Source: Acidobacteriota bacterium
GTDB lineage: Bacteria > Acidobacteriota > Vicinamibacteria > Vicinamibacterales > 2-12-FULL-66-21
Assembly: GCA_003222675.1 (NCBI GenBank)
Contig: QHWT01000067.1
Coordinates: 1-62,094 of the forward strand
Direction of reading: 5' to 3'
Length of the DNA stretch: 62,094 bases
The notes under the pieces were generated by a model. The model was not told where the DNA came from, did not search any database, and worked only from the letters and a program-made list of their open reading frames with translations. A program made the translations under genes and the position numbers. Shown here piece after piece: positions 8,349 to 19,146 of this stretch; positions within the stretch are counted from its first letter, which is position 1; each line of letters opens with the position of its first letter.

Positions 8349-8416
8349 GGATGTGGGATGCGCGATTACCGATTGACGATGAGGGATTCAGGATCGGGGA
8401 TCAGGGATTAACGATT
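8349..8416. repeat. GGGATT-word micro-repeat
   Basis: This is a run of degenerate copies of gggatt/cgatt/ggatc between the terminator and the 3' end of the methyltransferase. It encodes nothing recognisable. Confidence 0.5.
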
Positions 8417-9292
8417 CCGAAGCACGGCACGTGTCCGATCAATCGCTTCGGCGAGGTAGTGCTTGTCGATCTCGATGCCGATGAAATCGATCCCGAGCTC
8501 GGCTGCGGCGACGGCGCTGCTCCCCAGACCGAGGAACGGGTCCATCGCCGCCCGAACGCGATCCAGACCGTGAAGCTTCAGGCAGTACTCGGGCACACGC
8601 GGGGGAAACGTAGCCGGGTGCGGGCGATCCTTGTCGCGGCTCTGGATCGTGTCATAGGGAATGAACCAGGTATTTCCTCGGCAGCGCCGGTTCTCGGCGG
8701 CCGCCCGCCATCGGCTGATGTTCGATTCGTCCTGGTAGCGGACGCCAATCCCCTTGCGGTCGAGCGGAGTGCGTCCGCCAGGACTGAAATGAAAGATGAA
8801 CTCGTGGCAGTCGTTGACGAAGCGATCGCTGTTGATCGGCTTGTAGTGCCCGACATTCATGTCGCGATCGAGCCTCGCCGCTGCGCCGGCGGCGTCGCGA
8901 TCGATCGCGATCGACTTGATCCAGTGGATCGTGTTCTGGAGCTGCAGGTGATGGCGGGCGGTCTGGGCGACCTCGAACGCGGTCCACGGGTCGGTCGGCT
9001 TCGCGCCCACATTGAGGAACAGCGATCCGGCGGGATCCAGGGCGCGCGCCGCCGCCTTGATCCATGCGTCCGTCCAGTCCAGATACCGATTTCGCGGAAG
9101 CGTGTCGTCGTAGCTGCGATAGCGGATGCCGAGGTTATAGGGAGGTGACGTGACGATCACAGAAATCGTCCCGGCGTCCAATGCGCGAAGCACTTCAAGA
9201 CAGTCGCTGTTGTAAAAGCGCAACGTGCCGCGGCCGGTTTCAATTTGGGTATGGGGTTTTGGAAGCTGCGCCGGCTTCCACGGGAGGGGCAT
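8408..9292 (-). CDS. Orphan beta-class DNA methyltransferase (N4-cytosine or N6-adenine)
   Basis: The 294-residue protein methylates an exocyclic amino group of DNA using SAM. Catalytic motif IV, TSPPYN (48-53), precedes the SAM-binding FxGxG motif, DPFLGLGSS (251-259), which is the beta-class order. A Ser before PPY is most typical of N4-cytosine enzymes, but some N6-adenine enzymes share it. A short target-recognition region lies between (about 130-240). No restriction endonuclease gene adjoins it, so it is an orphan, perhaps regulatory or protective. Start ATG 9292. Confidence 0.85.
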   Translation of the reverse strand: MPLPWKPAQLPKPHTQIETGRGTLRFYNSDCLEVLRALDAGTISVIVTSPPYNLGIRYRSYDDTLPRNRYLDWTDAWIKAAARALDPAGSLFLNVGAKPTDPWTAFEVAQTARHHLQLQNTIHWIKSIAIDRDAAGAAARLDRDMNVGHYKPINSDRFVNDCHEFIFHFSPGGRTPLDRKGIGVRYQDESNISRWRAAAENRRCRGNTWFIPYDTIQSRDKDRPHPATFPPRVPEYCLKLHGLDRVRAAMDPFLGLGSSAVAAAELGIDFIGIEIDKHYLAEAIDRTRAVLRNR

Positions 9293-9295
9293 TAA

Positions 9296-9380
9296 AGAAA
9301 GTTACCAGTTTCCAGTCACCAGTTTCCAGTTGTCGGCTGCCAGTTCCAGCGGGGAGCGCTGGAATCTGGAAGCTCGCCAC
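9296..9380. repeat. CCAGTTTCCAGT-word micro-repeat
   Basis: Degenerate tandem copies of ccagtttccagt/ccagttccag fill the upstream flank of the methyltransferase. The same words recur inside the uracil-DNA glycosylase gene at about 59056-59115. Confidence 0.65.
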
Positions 9381-9436
9381 AGAACAACACTGGAGAACAC
9401 AGGCAGGTCAATATTCTTCTGTGTTTTTCTGTGGCC

Positions 9437-9640
9437 CTAACTGGCTTTCCGCATCGATGCGTGAGCGCCAAAGCGCGCCGGTGCGAGCGTCTGATTGCGC
9501 CGATGTCCTGAGTCGACGCAGCCGTGACCTTTCTCTTCGACGTAGATGACTTCGCGATGCGACGCGAGTTCGCGGTAGCGGCCCGTCAAGCAACCGCACG
9601 CGAGCGTCGTGAACCCGAGCAGGCGAACGAGACTCATCAT
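9437..9640 (-). CDS. Putative small lipoprotein
   Basis: This is a 67-residue frame starting MMSLVRLLGFTTLACGC. That is a short basic start, a hydrophobic stretch and a lipobox-like TLAC at residues 12-15. A purine-rich GGGGGAT lies just upstream of the start. The remainder is hydrophilic and unrecognised. It stands alone between repeats. It could be a chance frame; the signal-peptide look and ribosome-binding site are the only support. Confidence 0.4.
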   Translation of the reverse strand: MMSLVRLLGFTTLACGCLTGRYRELASHREVIYVEEKGHGCVDSGHRRNQTLAPARFGAHASMRKAS

Positions 9641-9927
9641 GGTGATCCCCCCGACGTTCCGACGCGGAGCAACTTTTGTACCGCTGAGGTAGCGAAGCTA
9701 GTCATCTGGGACGCTGAAGAATTCGACGATCTGCGTATCAATCGCGTTCAGACTCTTGGTCTGTGTTGAATCTTTGAACACGGAGAGTTGGATCGGTAAG
9801 CGAGGCGCGATGCGCGAGGTGCGAAACCGAGTCCGGGGTTCGAGGTCCGGGGGTTCGAGGTCCGAGGTGCGAGCGCGTGGATCCAAGCGCCGCCTGGCGC
9901 GCCGAAGCCCGCAGCGGCGAAGGCGGG
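9641..9927. other. Intergenic stretch with GGTCCGAGGT words
   Basis: No gene is supported here. From about 9790 to 9885 it holds degenerate copies of gaggtgcgag and ttcgaggtccg. The same word family appears inside the glycosyltransferase junction at 47210-47390. The frames across it are repeat by-products. Confidence 0.6.
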
Positions 9928-10446
9928 TCAACCGTTCTTTATCGCCGTGAATCGCTCGAGATCGAGCGATCGCTGCCGGGCGGCGCGCTGGCGCGCGGTG
10001 CCGATGTGGAGCGCCAGCACCAAGTGGAGCAGGCCAGCGACTACCAATTCCGGCAACGTCCCTCCGAGCGCCACGGGCAGGTAGTTGAGGGCGGTAGCAA
10101 TCAGGAAGATCCCGCTGAAGAGCGCGTCAGGTCCGCGGCTGGGAAAGCGCTGGCCGAAGGTCATCGCCACGTGCTCCCATCCTCCCTCCGGTTCGTGGAA
10201 AACCTGGAGGTACCGCCCGATCCGCTCTACGTTCACGTGGAGTGCGTAGATCGCTTCGAATCCCGCTGCGAGCACCAAAAGTGGAACCAGCGCCGCGATT
10301 GGCAGCGCCACGGCGGCGATGGTCGCGATGGCAGCCGCCGCCCAGAGCGCCAGCGACACCGGGAGCAGGATCATTCGCACTGTGCCGCGTTCCCGGATGG
10401 TCGCGCGGAGGGCCTCGAATTCAGCTTCGTGACGGGTCGTTTCCAT
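9928..10446 (-). CDS. Small integral membrane protein, unknown function
   Basis: The protein has 172 residues from ATG 10446. Residues 25-65 form two closely spaced hydrophobic helices (ILLPVSLALWAAAAIATIAA, then a second). After a hydrophilic segment containing HVNVERIGRYLQVFHE (about 70-85), one or two more helices lie near 115-155. I recognise no family or catalytic motif. The longer upstream extension in frame is Arg/Pro-rich and not membrane-like, so I did not include it. A TGA-TATTTT box lies upstream on the minus strand near 10482-10490. Confidence 0.65.
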   Translation of the reverse strand: METTRHEAEFEALRATIRERGTVRMILLPVSLALWAAAAIATIAAVALPIAALVPLLVLAAGFEAIYALHVNVERIGRYLQVFHEPEGGWEHVAMTFGQRFPSRGPDALFSGIFLIATALNYLPVALGGTLPELVVAGLLHLVLALHIGTARQRAARQRSLDLERFTAIKNG

Positions 10447-10814
10447 GCGGGGGGCGGGCCTGTCGTCCAGAGCGAATGGCGCCGAAAATATCACAATCAG
10501 GCCCGGGCGCCGTCGGGCCGCGGCGCGCGGGCGCGGGACGCGAAAGGCTTGCACATCGCCCCGAACCACTTCGTCGGCTCCGCATCCCGCATCCCGTGTC
10601 CCCCGCGTTCCGTGATATATACTGCCGCGCTGGCATTCATCTTGAATCTCGGCGGAATCGCGGCGACCCGGTTCAGGTGTGGTGGGACCCTCCGAAGGCT
10701 GAGTTCCTTAAGTGGTTGCAAGCGATGGAACTTGTTGCTACACTGCGAAACGTCCCACACAATACCAAACCGGTTGCTCCCAGCCGACCGTTTGGCCGAT
10801 TATTCGGAGGATTC
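10447..10814. other. Intergenic region with promoter elements
   Basis: No coding feature is supported in these 368 bases. They hold the dacA promoter (10716-10744), an additional extended -10-like TGA-TATATA at 10613-10621, and GC-rich spacer. Confidence 0.6.
10716..10744 (+). promoter_or_regulatory. Sigma70-like promoter for the D,D-carboxypeptidase
   Basis: TTGCAA (10716-10721), a 17-bp spacer and TACACT (10739-10744) closely match the consensus. The start codon is at 10815, giving a leader of about 64 bases that carries the GGAGG site. Confidence 0.7.
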
Positions 10815-11879
10815 GTGCGTTTAATGCGACCTCTGCTGGTCGTCCGTTTTCTTACGGCCCTGCTGGGCGTTGCGGTCTGTCTGCCTGCTGCCAGTGCGGA
10901 TGCCGCGACGCGGAAGTCGAGTGCTGCCCACCGTACTTCGACGGCGAAGAAGAAGCCGGCGTACTCAGCCGCAGCTTCCAACTCCCGCAAATCCCGGCTC
11001 GCACATGCGCGCGCCGCCGTACGCGCCCGCGAACAGGCGCGCCTTCGCAGCCTTCAGGCGCTGCAGGAGGCGATGACGCCGCGGTACAAGACCGACGCGA
11101 CCGGCGCGCAGGTGCCGGACGTTCGCGCGGCCGCCGCCATCATCTTCAATCCGGTCACCGGCCAGGTTCTCTATGAAGAGAACTCGCAGGACAAGCGATC
11201 GATCGCCAGCATCACCAAAGTGATGACCGCGCTCGTGTTCATGGAGGACAATCCCGACCTGAACACCGAGCTCACGATCGAGCGCAGCGACACTTACGCG
11301 GCGTCGACGACGTACCTGAAGGCGAACGACAAGATCACTGCGGGTGAGCTCCTGCACCTGCTGCTCATCGCGTCCGACAACGGCGCCGCGCGCGCGCTCG
11401 CGCGCACTTCGCACGGCGGCAGCGCGCAGTTCGTCGAGCGGATGAACGAGAAGGCGATCGAGTTGGGTCTGCAGAACACCAGCTTCGCGGATCCGTCGGG
11501 CCTCAATCCCGACAACGTCTCGTCGGCCTTCGACCTGTCGCACCTGATCACGTTCGCCGCGAGCGACGACCGCATCGCCTCGATCATGCGGACGCCGACC
11601 TACACCGTCCTCACGAACCGTCGCGCGATCCAGATCCACAGCACGAATCATCTCGTGATGAGCGGCGATGTCGACGTGATGGGTGGGAAGACCGGCTTCA
11701 TCAGCAAGGCGGGCTACTGCGTCGCCACGCTGCTGCGCCTGCCGCAGGGTAACCCCGTCGCTGTCGTCGTGCTCGGCGCGCGGTCGAACAACGGACGCTT
11801 CTGGGAGACCCGTCACCTGTTCAACTGGCTGACGGAGAAGGCTGGCAATCTGCTGGGCAAGGAAGAATTGGTGAAATAG
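10815..11879 (+). CDS. dacA: D-alanyl-D-alanine carboxypeptidase (peptidase S11)
   Basis: This periplasmic penicillin-binding protein trims the terminal D-Ala from peptidoglycan stem peptides. A signal peptide (about residues 5-30, ending ASADA) is followed by a basic, Ala-rich linker (31-90) and then the S11 domain with S132-I-T-K135 (nucleophile), S187-D-N189 and K292-T-G. The 354 residues include no clear C-terminal PBP5 beta domain, so it is a short form. GTG 10815 has GGAGG four bases upstream; the next ATG is nine bases later. A terminator follows at 11916. Confidence 0.88.
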   Translation: MRLMRPLLVVRFLTALLGVAVCLPAASADAATRKSSAAHRTSTAKKKPAYSAAASNSRKSRLAHARAAVRAREQARLRSLQALQEAMTPRYKTDATGAQVPDVRAAAAIIFNPVTGQVLYEENSQDKRSIASITKVMTALVFMEDNPDLNTELTIERSDTYAASTTYLKANDKITAGELLHLLLIASDNGAARALARTSHGGSAQFVERMNEKAIELGLQNTSFADPSGLNPDNVSSAFDLSHLITFAASDDRIASIMRTPTYTVLTNRRAIQIHSTNHLVMSGDVDVMGGKTGFISKAGYCVATLLRLPQGNPVAVVVLGARSNNGRFWETRHLFNWLTEKAGNLLGKEELVK

Positions 11880-11915
11880 GCTTCGGCCTTCGGGCCTCAG
11901 GCTTCAGGCATAGTG

Positions 11916-11943
11916 AAAAGGGCGACCTCGCGGCCGCCCTTTT
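11916..11943. terminator. Rho-independent terminator after dacA
   Basis: AAAAGGGCG pairs perfectly with CGCCCTTTT around a 10-base loop. The A-run and T-run make it potentially bidirectional. It serves dacA (+) and the convergent fdhE-like gene (-). Confidence 0.85.
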
Positions 11944-12002
11944 CGTTTCTCTAGCCCTGACCGTGCGGCCCGGCCCTGGAAGCCTGACGCCTGGAGCCTG
12001 CG

Positions 12003-12851
12003 TTATCGGTATCCTCGTTGAACCGCTGCGGCGTCGAGCGTCAGGGTGGCGATTGCGTCGACCGCGGGCATGACCGGCCGCGGCGCATGACGGCCGTCGA
12101 ACGCCTTCAGGTAGCGCTCGCACACATCGCACGCATACAACCGATACAAGCCGTCGCGTGTCGCGAAGGACGTGATCTTCGATCGGTCCGCGTTGCGGCA
12201 GAACGGACAGGCGAGCTGGTGGAACCGCCAGCGCGAGACGCATCGCGCGCAGATCAGCATCCGCTCGGCCGCCGGCGTAATGACGGAGAAGTCGGGTTCG
12301 CCGCCGCAGAGCGGGCACGTCCCTTCCGACCATCCCTGGAACACGGTCCGCGCCATGACCGCATCGGCGCAGCGCGAGAGAAACGGGCGCATCGCCTGGA
12401 GCAGCAGCGGCTCGAGCCCGGCGATCGCGGTCGCGATCTCGCCGCCGCCCGAGGAGGCGGGGCGCGCCGCCTCGTACCAGTTGCGGATGGCCGCCGGCAG
12501 GCGCTCGGCGTCGCGCGCGAGCACATCCACACGCCTGAAGTCGTCGGTCTCGATCGCATCGTGCGAGCGCATCGCTTCGGCGGTGGATCGGATCAGAAAG
12601 CGCAGATCGCTCCAGTCGATGGGCACCTGCTCGAAGACGAGGATCGGCTTGCCCGCCGCCAGCGCCTTATCGAGGTAACCACTCTCGAGATTCATCTTCG
12701 GCAACGGCACTCGCGACTGTACGCGGCGCTGCAGCAGCAGTAGCTGGATCTGGAGGTCCGCGGCCGACGCGAGATCCGGCTGATCTTCTCTCAGCCGCCG
12801 CAATTCCAGGACTTCGCGCGGTTCGGAGCGCTGGGAGGAAGGACGGTCCAC
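12003..12851 (-). CDS. fdhE: FdhE-like zinc-ribbon protein
   Basis: FdhE is a cytosolic rubredoxin-like factor needed for formate dehydrogenase maturation. The 282-residue protein has four CxxC pairs in the family arrangement: C179/C182 (CPLCGG), C201/C204, C215/C218 (CPFC) and C241/C244. A helical N-terminal half precedes them. No formate dehydrogenase, fdhD or selenocysteine gene is in the window, so it may serve a distant locus or another metalloenzyme. The start ATG 12851 is divergent from the VWFA gene at 12927. Confidence 0.8.
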   Translation of the reverse strand: MDRPSSQRSEPREVLELRRLREDQPDLASAADLQIQLLLLQRRVQSRVPLPKMNLESGYLDKALAAGKPILVFEQVPIDWSDLRFLIRSTAEAMRSHDAIETDDFRRVDVLARDAERLPAAIRNWYEAARPASSGGGEIATAIAGLEPLLLQAMRPFLSRCADAVMARTVFQGWSEGTCPLCGGEPDFSVITPAAERMLICARCVSRWRFHQLACPFCRNADRSKITSFATRDGLYRLYACDVCERYLKAFDGRHAPRPVMPAVDAIATLTLDAAAVQRGYR

Positions 12852-12852
12852 G

Positions 12853-12895
12853 GGATGATTCTAGAAGACGGAAGACGGAAGAAGGAAGAAGGAAC
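12853..12895. repeat. GGAAGA-word micro-repeat
   Basis: Copies of agacggaag/gaaggaag run between two divergent genes, immediately upstream of the TACAAT box at 12912. Confidence 0.5.
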
Positions 12896-12911
12896 TGCAA
12901 AAAAGACGCGC

Positions 12912-12917
12912 TACAAT
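12912..12917 (+). promoter_or_regulatory. TACAAT -10 box close to the start of the second VWFA gene
   Basis: TACAAT ends 9 bases before ATG 12927; other in-frame ATGs are at 12921 and 12930. No good -35 is seen because the upstream DNA is micro-repeat. A leaderless or nearly leaderless message is predicted. Confidence 0.45.
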
Positions 12918-12926
12918 CCCATGGCC

Positions 12927-14864
12927 ATGATGTCGCGCGCCACGCCGATTCGCGGTAGGGTGGCCGTTTCCGCGGTGGTCGTCTTGTCTGCAGGCACCGT
13001 GATCCGCGGCCAGCAGCCGCTGTTTCGATCGAGCGTGGACCTGGTCACCATCGATGCGACAGCGATCGATCCCTCCGGCCGCCCGGTCGTTGACCTGACC
13101 GCCGATCAGTTCGTTCTCGAAATCGATGGCCGGTCCCGTCCGGTCGTATCTGCGGCATTCGTCTCGCAGCCGGCCGCGACCAGTGCACAGGCCGTTCCGC
13201 GATCGTTCACGTCGAACGAGGACGTCAACGAAGGGCGGCTGATCCTGGTTGCCGTGGACCAGCAGAATATCCGCCGGCTCGAGGGGGCGCGCGCGTTGAA
13301 AGCGGCGTCCAACTTCATCGGGTCGCTCAACCCCGAAGATCGAGTTGCCGTGACCGGCCTCACCGAGCTCCGTCCGCTCGAGTTCCGCCGGGACCGCGCG
13401 CGCGCGCGGCGTACTCTCGAGCAACTCGTCGGGCAAGGCGATTCCGTATTCATCCAGTACAACATCGGACTGCGGGAGGCCATGCAGGCGGGCGACGGCA
13501 ACCGCACCGTTCTGACCGATCTGGTGCAGCGTGAGTGCGGGCGATTGGATCGCGCGCGTCCTTTCATCGATCCGGGACGCGTCAACGCGGAGGGAACGGC
13601 ACGCGATCCATGCCCCGAAGAAATCGAGCAGGAGGCGCGCGCCATCGCCCAGCACCTGCGAGCGACCACCGTCACCTCAATGGCCGCATTGTCGCGCCTG
13701 ATCGCGAGCCTCCAGGAACTTGATGGACCGAAGGCGCTGGTCCTGCTGTCGGAAGGTCTCGTTGCCGAACCGCAGTTGGTCGACTTCGATGAGATCGCGG
13801 AGGCGGCGCAGCGCGCGCGTGTCGTGTTGTACGTGCTGCAGCTCGACATGCCGCTCGCGGACGCGGCGGAAGCGCGCCCGTCGCCAAGCGAGTTGCCCGA
13901 TCGTCAGCTTCGCGCGGACGGCCTTTCGCGCCTGGCCGGCGCAGCGCGCGGTGAGCTGTTTACGCTCGTGGGCACGGACCCCGTCCCCTTTGCGCGTATC
14001 TTGACGGAGCTCTCTGGCTATTACCTGCTCGCGTTCGAGCCACTCGACTCCGATCGTGACGGGCGTCCGCACCGGCTGCGGGTCGCGGTCCGGCGACGAG
14101 CCGTCACCGTGCGATCGCGTCCGTCGTTCCGGATGGATCCGATCGCGGCATCGCGCAGAACCGAAGACGATCTCGTCGCGGTGCTTCGGAAGGGTGCGGT
14201 GGCAACGGAACTGCCGGTGCGCATCGCCACGTACATTTTCCGTGAGCCCCGGGGTGGGCTCGTGCGCGCGGTGATGAGCGCCGAGGCATCACCGGCGCCC
14301 GGATCACCAGCCGTCTCCCTCGCGTTCGTGCTGCGCGATCGATCCGACGTCATCGTCGCGAGCGGCACCGAACGGAGCGACTCAGGGCGATATGCCTTCA
14401 GCGTCGTCGTGCCGTCTGGAGAGTACGTTCTGAAGATTGCCGCGATCGACGGCCTTGGCCGGCGCGGGTCTGTCGAGCGGGTACTCCCCATGCCCGACGC
14501 GGCCTCCCTGACAGAAAGCGATCTGATTCTCGCGCCAGAGCCGCAGCCCGCCACCGCGCCGCTGCAGCCCATTGTCGATCGCGCTCCAGGCGATCGCCTG
14601 CTGGCGTATCTCGAGCTGTATCCGCAGCCACAGGAGCCGCTTCGACGTGTGACGATGGAGATTACGTCCGACGTGGATGCGCCGGCGCTCGTTTCAGCCC
14701 TTGCGACGCTCGACACGCGTGGACGTGGGCTCGTCGTGGCGCGCGGCGTGCTGCCGATGCAGGGATTGCCGCCCGGAACCTACTACGCTCGCGCTGTCCT
14801 CGACGGACGCCGTTCGGCCGGCCGGTGGTTCTCGATCGGAGACCGTCCGCCGGCGGTCCGGTGA
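12927..14864 (+). CDS. Secreted VWFA domain protein, acidobacterial type (second copy)
   Basis: This is a paralogue in fold of the gene at 3266. The signal-like N-terminus (about 8-30) leads to FRSSVDLVTIDATAIDPSG, the same opening strand as in the first copy, then a VWFA domain (about 90-330) containing LILVAVDQQN and VLLSEG, and the SGYYLLAFEP motif (about 365). The C-terminal third (about 420-645) is predicted beta-rich and contains a section on growth of the chain that I cannot assign. Extracytoplasmic; molecular role unknown. Of three close in-frame ATGs I took 12927 as the one best spaced from the -10 box. Confidence 0.85.
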   Translation: MMSRATPIRGRVAVSAVVVLSAGTVIRGQQPLFRSSVDLVTIDATAIDPSGRPVVDLTADQFVLEIDGRSRPVVSAAFVSQPAATSAQAVPRSFTSNEDVNEGRLILVAVDQQNIRRLEGARALKAASNFIGSLNPEDRVAVTGLTELRPLEFRRDRARARRTLEQLVGQGDSVFIQYNIGLREAMQAGDGNRTVLTDLVQRECGRLDRARPFIDPGRVNAEGTARDPCPEEIEQEARAIAQHLRATTVTSMAALSRLIASLQELDGPKALVLLSEGLVAEPQLVDFDEIAEAAQRARVVLYVLQLDMPLADAAEARPSPSELPDRQLRADGLSRLAGAARGELFTLVGTDPVPFARILTELSGYYLLAFEPLDSDRDGRPHRLRVAVRRRAVTVRSRPSFRMDPIAASRRTEDDLVAVLRKGAVATELPVRIATYIFREPRGGLVRAVMSAEASPAPGSPAVSLAFVLRDRSDVIVASGTERSDSGRYAFSVVVPSGEYVLKIAAIDGLGRRGSVERVLPMPDAASLTESDLILAPEPQPATAPLQPIVDRAPGDRLLAYLELYPQPQEPLRRVTMEITSDVDAPALVSALATLDTRGRGLVVARGVLPMQGLPPGTYYARAVLDGRRSAGRWFSIGDRPPAVR

Positions 14865-14879
14865 ACGACGCCGTCAAGG

Positions 14880-15038
14880 CCAGATGCCAAATGCGAAAGG
14901 GATTTCGGCATTCAGCATCCGGCATTCAGCATTCACACAGAGGCTGTGCTTTCTCAGCAGCCTGGTCGCCAATCTTGATCCGTGCAATCGTGCGATCCGT
15001 GTGATCCGTGTGATCCGTGCGATCCGTGTGATCCGTGG
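14880..15038. repeat. GGCATTCAGCATTC micro-repeat plus 9-bp tandem repeat
   Basis: Positions 14885-14935 hold copies of ggcattcagcattc, a family that recurs at 54190-54230. Both copies are followed by a similar ggctgt-cttt-cagcagcctg stretch. Positions 14977-15038 hold about six tandem copies of GTGYGATCC that run to the 3' end of the TonB receptor gene. Confidence 0.75.
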
Positions 15039-18857
<3,819 letters not shown>

Positions 18858-18929
18858 GACTGCACCTCCTGGAAACCGGAAGTGGGCCTCCGGACAACAC
18901 CGGAATCGCTGTCCCGCGATACGGCCGGG

Positions 18930-18935
18930 ATTCTA
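18930..18935 (-). promoter_or_regulatory. Possible -10 box for the 1272-residue receptor
   Basis: TAGAAT on the minus strand lies about 70 bases before the start codon, in an AT-richer patch (ATTATTTGTG). The -35 match is weak. Confidence 0.35.
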
Positions 18936-19055
18936 CACAAATAATGGGGTGAGTAGTGGGACGAAGTGCGGACAACCGGAGGGGGAAGACGGAGGACAGC
19001 GATGGCGGCGTTAGCCAGTCAATGTAGGCTCAATGCTGAACAACATCCGGAAAGG

Positions 19056-19088
19056 AAAAACGGGCGCTCCCTCGAACGAGAGCGCCCG
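19056..19088 (-). terminator. Rho-independent terminator after the 911-residue receptor
   Basis: Read on the minus strand, CGGGCGCTC pairs with GAGCGCCCG and is followed by a T-run (GTTTTTCC). It lies about 60 bases after the receptor stop at 19147, beyond a micro-repeat. Confidence 0.8.
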
Positions 19089-19089
19089 C

Positions 19090-19145
19090 TGACTGGTAAC
19101 CGGCAACCGGCTACTGGCAACCGGCTCCTGGTTACCGGCGACTTC
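19090..19145. repeat. CAACCGGCTACTGG-word micro-repeat
   Basis: Degenerate copies of ggcaaccggct/ggttaccggc lie between the terminator and the receptor's stop codon. Confidence 0.5.
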
Positions 19146-19146
19146 G

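Noticed and set aside
9698-9931. 77-codon minus-strand frame
   Set aside because: It is largely translated micro-repeat (Arg/Leu/Asp-rich) with no ribosome-binding site.
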